DNA of 64,000 bases from JADJSS01 sp046329815 (GTDB lineage Bacteria > Bacteroidota > Bacteroidia > Chitinophagales > JADIYW01). Numbering within the stretch: the stretch's first letter is position 1; every line of letters begins with the position of its first letter. The position numbers and the translations under genes are program-made. The stretch lies in contig JAXLTY010000002.1 in assembly GCA_046329815.1 (NCBI GenBank), forward strand, positions 992,001 through 1,056,000. Reading direction: 5' to 3'. Positions 60,548 to 64,000 of the stretch are shown piece by piece. The notes under the pieces were generated by a model. It saw only the letters and a program-made list of their open reading frames with translations. It was not told the origin of the DNA and searched no databases.

Positions 60548-61276
60548 ATGTACAATGCACGATTTACTTTAAAAACTATTGTTTCTTTCTGGCTAATTGT
60601 ATTTTCTGTCTTTTTATCCAAACCATCAAAAGCACTGGAATCTGTTTCAGGTGATTCTGCAATCGTTAAACGGGCATTTGCAGAAAGCGATTCAAGCAAA
60701 TTTTCTGACACAGCATCGTTTCAAAGACATAAATTCTTTTCTAACAAACAAGAAATCAAAATTGATACTGTTGCAGCGCAAACTTCAGCTACTTCAAAAA
60801 AAGTAAAAAAACAGAAGAAAATTGACACTACGCACTATTCGCCAAAAACGGCTGCCTGGCGTGCTGCAGCTTGTCCGGGTTTGGGCCAGATTTACATGAA
60901 GAAATACTGGAAGCTGCCGATCGTTTATGCTGCAATAGGCGCAGTTTTGTATTTTGTAGTTGACAATGGAATGAAACTCCGAAAATTCAATGGTTATATT
61001 CGCAATAATTATAATTCTATACCAAATCCTTCGCCATATACCGATTATGATGTGGAAGAACTAGCTTCATTTCGGGATACTTACCGGAAAAATGTGCAAT
61101 TAGCTGCTTTCGGAACTGCTTTCGTTTGGGGTTTGTCTATCATTGATGCTGTTGTGGACGCACATTTGCATTCATTTGATATGAGTGATAAGCTGACATT
61201 CAAACTGAAACCGAAAATTAATAATTACAATAATATCTATTACGCAGGAATTGCCTTAGATTTGAATATAAAATAA
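60548..61276 (+). CDS. DUF5683 membrane-associated protein
   Basis: A 242-residue protein of the Bacteroidota family DUF5683. After an N-terminal signal or anchor segment (about 7-24) comes a disordered stretch. Then follows the conserved block SPKTAAWRAAACPGLGQIYMKKYWKLPIVYAAI, which starts a membrane-helix pair (about 115-135 and 178-205). Its place between parB and dapB is a conserved neighbourhood in this phylum. Function unknown. The start is taken as ATG 60548; TTG 60539 lies within the -7 box. Confidence 0.85.
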   Translation: MYNARFTLKTIVSFWLIVFSVFLSKPSKALESVSGDSAIVKRAFAESDSSKFSDTASFQRHKFFSNKQEIKIDTVAAQTSATSKKVKKQKKIDTTHYSPKTAAWRAAACPGLGQIYMKKYWKLPIVYAAIGAVLYFVVDNGMKLRKFNGYIRNNYNSIPNPSPYTDYDVEELASFRDTYRKNVQLAAFGTAFVWGLSIIDAVVDAHLHSFDMSDKLTFKLKPKINNYNNIYYAGIALDLNIK

Positions 61277-61315
61277 ACTAAACAATTACTTACATTTATC
61301 AATCACGACTAAAAT

Positions 61316-62062
61316 ATGAAAATTGCACTGATCGGTTACGGAAAAATGGGAAAGACCATTCATCAATTGGCTGATGAAAAAAATGAACGATTAGGCAAAA
61401 AGCACTATGACATTACTTTGATTATTGATGTGGAAAACCGTAATACGATTACAAAAGAAGAATTACAACAAGTAGATGTAGCAATTGAATTCACATCACC
61501 ACACACAGCGGTTGAAAATATTTACTGGTGTTTTGATGCAAACGTGCCTGTCGTGGTAGGCAGCACCGGCTGGACGGAAAAGCTGGAAGAAGTGAAACAA
61601 TATGCAACAGATAATAACAAAGCGTTCTTGTTTGCACCTAATTTCAGCATCGGTGTCAATATTTTTTTTGAAGTAAACAGATATTTAGCGCAAATCATGA
61701 ATCAGCATGACGAATATGATATTACCTTGGAAGAAATCCATCATACAGAAAAGAAAGATGCACCAAGCGGAACCGGTTTGCATGCAGCTTTAGATATCTT
61801 GAAACGAATTGAACGCAAAAAAAACTGGATAAATAACGAAACGAAAGAAACAGAAACGCTATCCATTATTTCCAAGCGTGAAGAAAATGTTCCGGGAACG
61901 CATATTGTAACGTATGAATCTGACATCGATAAAATTGATCTGATTCATACTGCACACAACCGAAAAGGATTTGCCAGTGGCGCGTTACTGGCTGCTGATT
62001 TTCTGGTTGATAAAAAAGGCGCTTATTCAATGGAAGACGTTTTAGGATTTAACAAGCATTAA
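61316..62062 (+). CDS. dapB: 4-hydroxy-tetrahydrodipicolinate reductase
   Basis: A 248-residue NAD(P)H-dependent reductase of lysine and diaminopimelate synthesis. The nucleotide-binding loop is GYGKMGKTI, with VAIEFTSPHTA and VVVGSTGWTE. The active-site region is LEEIHHTEKKDAPSGTG, holding the catalytic histidine pair and the DAPSGT loop. Length matches the family. It sits between the DUF5683 gene and lepB. Confidence 0.96.
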   Translation: MKIALIGYGKMGKTIHQLADEKNERLGKKHYDITLIIDVENRNTITKEELQQVDVAIEFTSPHTAVENIYWCFDANVPVVVGSTGWTEKLEEVKQYATDNNKAFLFAPNFSIGVNIFFEVNRYLAQIMNQHDEYDITLEEIHHTEKKDAPSGTGLHAALDILKRIERKKNWINNETKETETLSIISKREENVPGTHIVTYESDIDKIDLIHTAHNRKGFASGALLAADFLVDKKGAYSMEDVLGFNKH

Positions 62063-62097
62063 CAAAAAAACAAGTAATAATTTCTACCAAAACAGCA

Positions 62098-62129
62098 CTT
62101 ATAACTAATTACAAATAACTTATAACAAA
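62098..62129 (+). repeat. CTTATAACTAA repeats before lepB
   Basis: A perfect CTTATAACTAA (62098-62108) and a near copy CTTATAACAAA (62119-62129) lie in the gap before lepB. The same 11-mer occurs three times before rseP. Confidence 0.55.
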
Positions 62130-62136
62130 CTAAAAC

Positions 62137-63663
62137 ATGCTTTCACTTATTTACGTTTATCTTCTTTATTATATCTTGCATTTCTTCGCTTTTGGCATGT
62201 ATAAAAAAGCAGGCAAAAATCCAATACATGTTTTTATTCCGTTAGTACAGGATTTCACACTGATGGAAATTCTAGGCAGACCAAAAAGACAGGCATTTTG
62301 GGGTTTGGTTCCTTATATCAACTTTTTATTGGGTTTAACTTGGGCAACTGACCTTTGCAATTCATTTGGCAAACGCGAATTTTGGCAGCATTTCGTAGCT
62401 ACTTTCTTCGGCTTTATCTATTTTCCTTATTTAGGTTTTGCAGATGCAAATACTAAATATGAAGGTCAAAGTTATGTAACAGACAAAAAGAATAAACCTA
62501 AAAAATCAACGATACGAGAATGGTCTGATGCTATTTTGTTTGCAGTTGTTGCAGCAACTATTATCAGAACTTTTGTGATTGAAGCATACAAAATTCCGAC
62601 TACTTCAATGGAAGGTTCATTACTTGCCGGCGATTTTTTGTTTGTAAGTAAATTAAATTACGGCGCGCGCACACCAATAACACCTGTCGCGATTCCGTTC
62701 TTTCATCATTCTATTTCTGGAAATGACAATAATGCTTATTCAAAAATCATACAACTCGCCTATCATCGTTTGCCTGGTTTTGAAAAAATAAAAAGAGAAG
62801 ATGTCGTTGTATTTAACTATCCTGGTGATGCGTATCAGAATCCTGAACGACCGATTGACAAACGGGAAAATTACGTAAAGCGTTGTGTTGCCATTGCTGG
62901 TGATACTTTATTGGTAAAAAACAGGCAGTTATATATCGATGGAAAAGCGCAGCCAACGTATAAGAATATGCAGTATTCTTACTGGATCAAAACCAACGGA
63001 ACACCTTTGACATTAAACGAAATTCAATCCGTTGGCTTGAATTGGTTCAATGATTTCCTGTTCGATCAGTATTCAGATGATGTAGGAAATCCGACAAAAC
63101 CTGTTGATGAATTATTGGTAGATTTTAATAATGCACTATTAATTTTAAAAGATTCTGTGCCGGCGTTATTGACTTTTGATCAGGTTAAACAACTTAAGCA
63201 AATGCAAAATGTAAAAGACATTGTGCCAATGACGCATGAAAGTTTAAATGGTGAATGGATCTTTTCAAAAATCGCAAATTATTACAAATGGGATTTGGAT
63301 AATTACGGACCTTTGATCATTCCGAAAAAAGGATGGACAATTGATTTAACCAATAAAGACAATTTATACAAATATGCCAAAACCATCGAGTTATATGAAC
63401 ATTCCAATGCAACGATTGAGAATGAGCAGCTTGTAATCAACGGACAACCGCAAAAATCATATACATTCAAACAAGATTATTACTGGATGATGGGCGACAA
63501 CAGGCACAACTCTTTAGACTCACGTTTTTGGGGTTTTGTTCCGGAAGATCATGTTGTCGGCAAACCATTATTTGTTTGGTTATCTAAAAATAATTTCGAA
63601 CCATTTTTCGAATCGATCAAATGGAAACGAATGTTCAGAAGTGTACATAGTTTGTGTAAATAA
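62137..63663 (+). CDS. lepB: Signal peptidase I
   Basis: A 508-residue membrane protease that removes signal peptides from exported proteins. Two to three N-terminal membrane helices (about 1-20, 55-72, 85-101) precede another at about 131-148. The catalytic Ser157 is in PTTSMEGS and the general-base Lys248 in YVKRCVAIAGD. Box E, GDNRHNSLDSR, lies near the C-terminus. It is longer than E. coli LepB (324) owing to an insert between the Lys motif and box E (about 260-450), as is usual in Bacteroidota. It follows dapB, in the conserved neighbourhood order. Confidence 0.94.
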   Translation: MLSLIYVYLLYYILHFFAFGMYKKAGKNPIHVFIPLVQDFTLMEILGRPKRQAFWGLVPYINFLLGLTWATDLCNSFGKREFWQHFVATFFGFIYFPYLGFADANTKYEGQSYVTDKKNKPKKSTIREWSDAILFAVVAATIIRTFVIEAYKIPTTSMEGSLLAGDFLFVSKLNYGARTPITPVAIPFFHHSISGNDNNAYSKIIQLAYHRLPGFEKIKREDVVVFNYPGDAYQNPERPIDKRENYVKRCVAIAGDTLLVKNRQLYIDGKAQPTYKNMQYSYWIKTNGTPLTLNEIQSVGLNWFNDFLFDQYSDDVGNPTKPVDELLVDFNNALLILKDSVPALLTFDQVKQLKQMQNVKDIVPMTHESLNGEWIFSKIANYYKWDLDNYGPLIIPKKGWTIDLTNKDNLYKYAKTIELYEHSNATIENEQLVINGQPQKSYTFKQDYYWMMGDNRHNSLDSRFWGFVPEDHVVGKPLFVWLSKNNFEPFFESIKWKRMFRSVHSLCK

Positions 63664-63678
63664 ACTCATTCTGATTTC

Positions 63679-64000
63679 GTGGCGCAACCAACCATAAAAG
63701 TAATTAATAACCAAAAGCATATTTTTTGTTTGGTGAGAAAAAAATGGCTGGTGCTGACGCCTGAAGAAAAAGTACGCCAGTTTATGTTGCATTTGCTGGT
63801 TGAACAATATCAGTTTCCACTGAAATATATTTCTGTCGAAAAAACGATTACCGTAAATGAACTCAGCAAACGCTATGATATTGTGGTATTCAACCAGCAA
63901 CTACAACCGAAAATACTAATTGAATGTAAAGAAGAAAGCATTGTGTTAAATGAAAAAACGCTGAAACAAATTGCGACTTACAATTTAAAGCTGCATGTTC
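63679..64000 (+). CDS. HsdR N-terminal-domain protein (partial, runs off the window)
   Basis: An open frame from GTG 63679 to the right edge (107 codons). The pattern is that of the HsdR_N type I restriction nuclease domain: an RKKWLVLTPEEKVRQFMLH start, then LSKRYDIVVFN (Asp of the PD-(D/E)xK site) and ILIECKEES (the ExK part), then LKQIATYNLKLHV. Bacteroidota often encode small stand-alone HsdR_N proteins, which are not full restriction enzymes; whether this one is small or large cannot be judged from the window. No in-frame start lies between the lepB stop and this GTG. Confidence 0.8.
   Translation, partial: MAQPTIKVINNQKHIFCLVRKKWLVLTPEEKVRQFMLHLLVEQYQFPLKYISVEKTITVNELSKRYDIVVFNQQLQPKILIECKEESIVLNEKTLKQIATYNLKLHV

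Noticed and set aside
1..64000. CRISPR array, rRNA operon, insertion sequence or prophage
   Set aside because: No regularly spaced repeats, rRNA sequence, transposase, integrase or phage structural gene was recognised.

Overview
The window is a gene-dense, AT-rich stretch of a bacterial chromosome, almost certainly from the phylum Bacteroidota. The evidence is the repeated -7 promoter box TAnnTTTG in place of E. coli-type -10 boxes, the near absence of Shine-Dalgarno sites, several families largely confined to Bacteroidota (DUF3822, DUF4159, DUF5683, DUF4468) and the order parA-parB-DUF5683-dapB-lepB. Class and genus cannot be fixed from this sequence. No phage, insertion sequence, rRNA operon or CRISPR array was seen.

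Layout. 1-4.8 kb: two small exported proteins, dnaG and rseP, then tRNA-Leu(CAA) with a terminator. 5.1-13.1 kb: a ten-gene, one-strand locus that reads as an aryl-polyene (flexirubin-like) pathway: a tyrosine ammonia-lyase-type enzyme, FabG-like reductase, two ketosynthases, acyl carrier protein, LpxL-type acyltransferase, hotdog dehydratase, thioesterase and two tandem paralogous exported proteins of unknown function. 13.1-24.5 kb: housekeeping and small accessory genes (esterase, cupin, purM, pdxJ, ndk, nrnA, SNF2 helicase, a Tudor-like exported repeat protein). 24.6-34.6 kb: hydrolase, fatty acid desaturase, MFS transporter, OmpA-family porin, metallo-hydrolase, ferredoxin and small stress or accessory proteins. 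34.7-42.2 kb: amidohydrolase, sucC, DUF3822-rsmD-rsmE-DUF4159 and a GIY-YIG protein. 42.2-49.2 kb: an envelope block with lptD divergent from amidase-mce-ostA. 49.2-57.7 kb: membrane enzymes, a sugar nucleotidyltransferase, DUF421 and DUF1361 proteins, and hutG and hutI separated by gtrA and a CDP-alcohol phosphotransferase. 57.7-64 kb: a DnaA-box-rich intergenic region, a UPF0173 hydrolase, parA-parB-DUF5683-dapB-lepB and the start of an HsdR_N-type protein that runs off the window.

How the parts fit. In the 5-13 kb locus the ammonia-lyase would make 4-coumarate (or cinnamate) as a starter. The ACP, two ketosynthases, reductase and dehydratase would extend it to a polyene, and the acyltransferase and thioesterase would esterify or release it. 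The starter-activating ligase and an exporter are not in the window, so the pathway is incomplete here. The cluster of DnaA boxes 0.9 kb before parAB makes that intergenic region a candidate replication origin.

A recurring regulatory feature is a perfect TAnnTTTG box only 4-8 nt from the start codon of at least nine genes, implying frequent leaderless mRNAs. Several other starts (dnaG, lptD, mce, ostA) are TTG. Several dispersed palindromic or repeated intergenic elements are also present.
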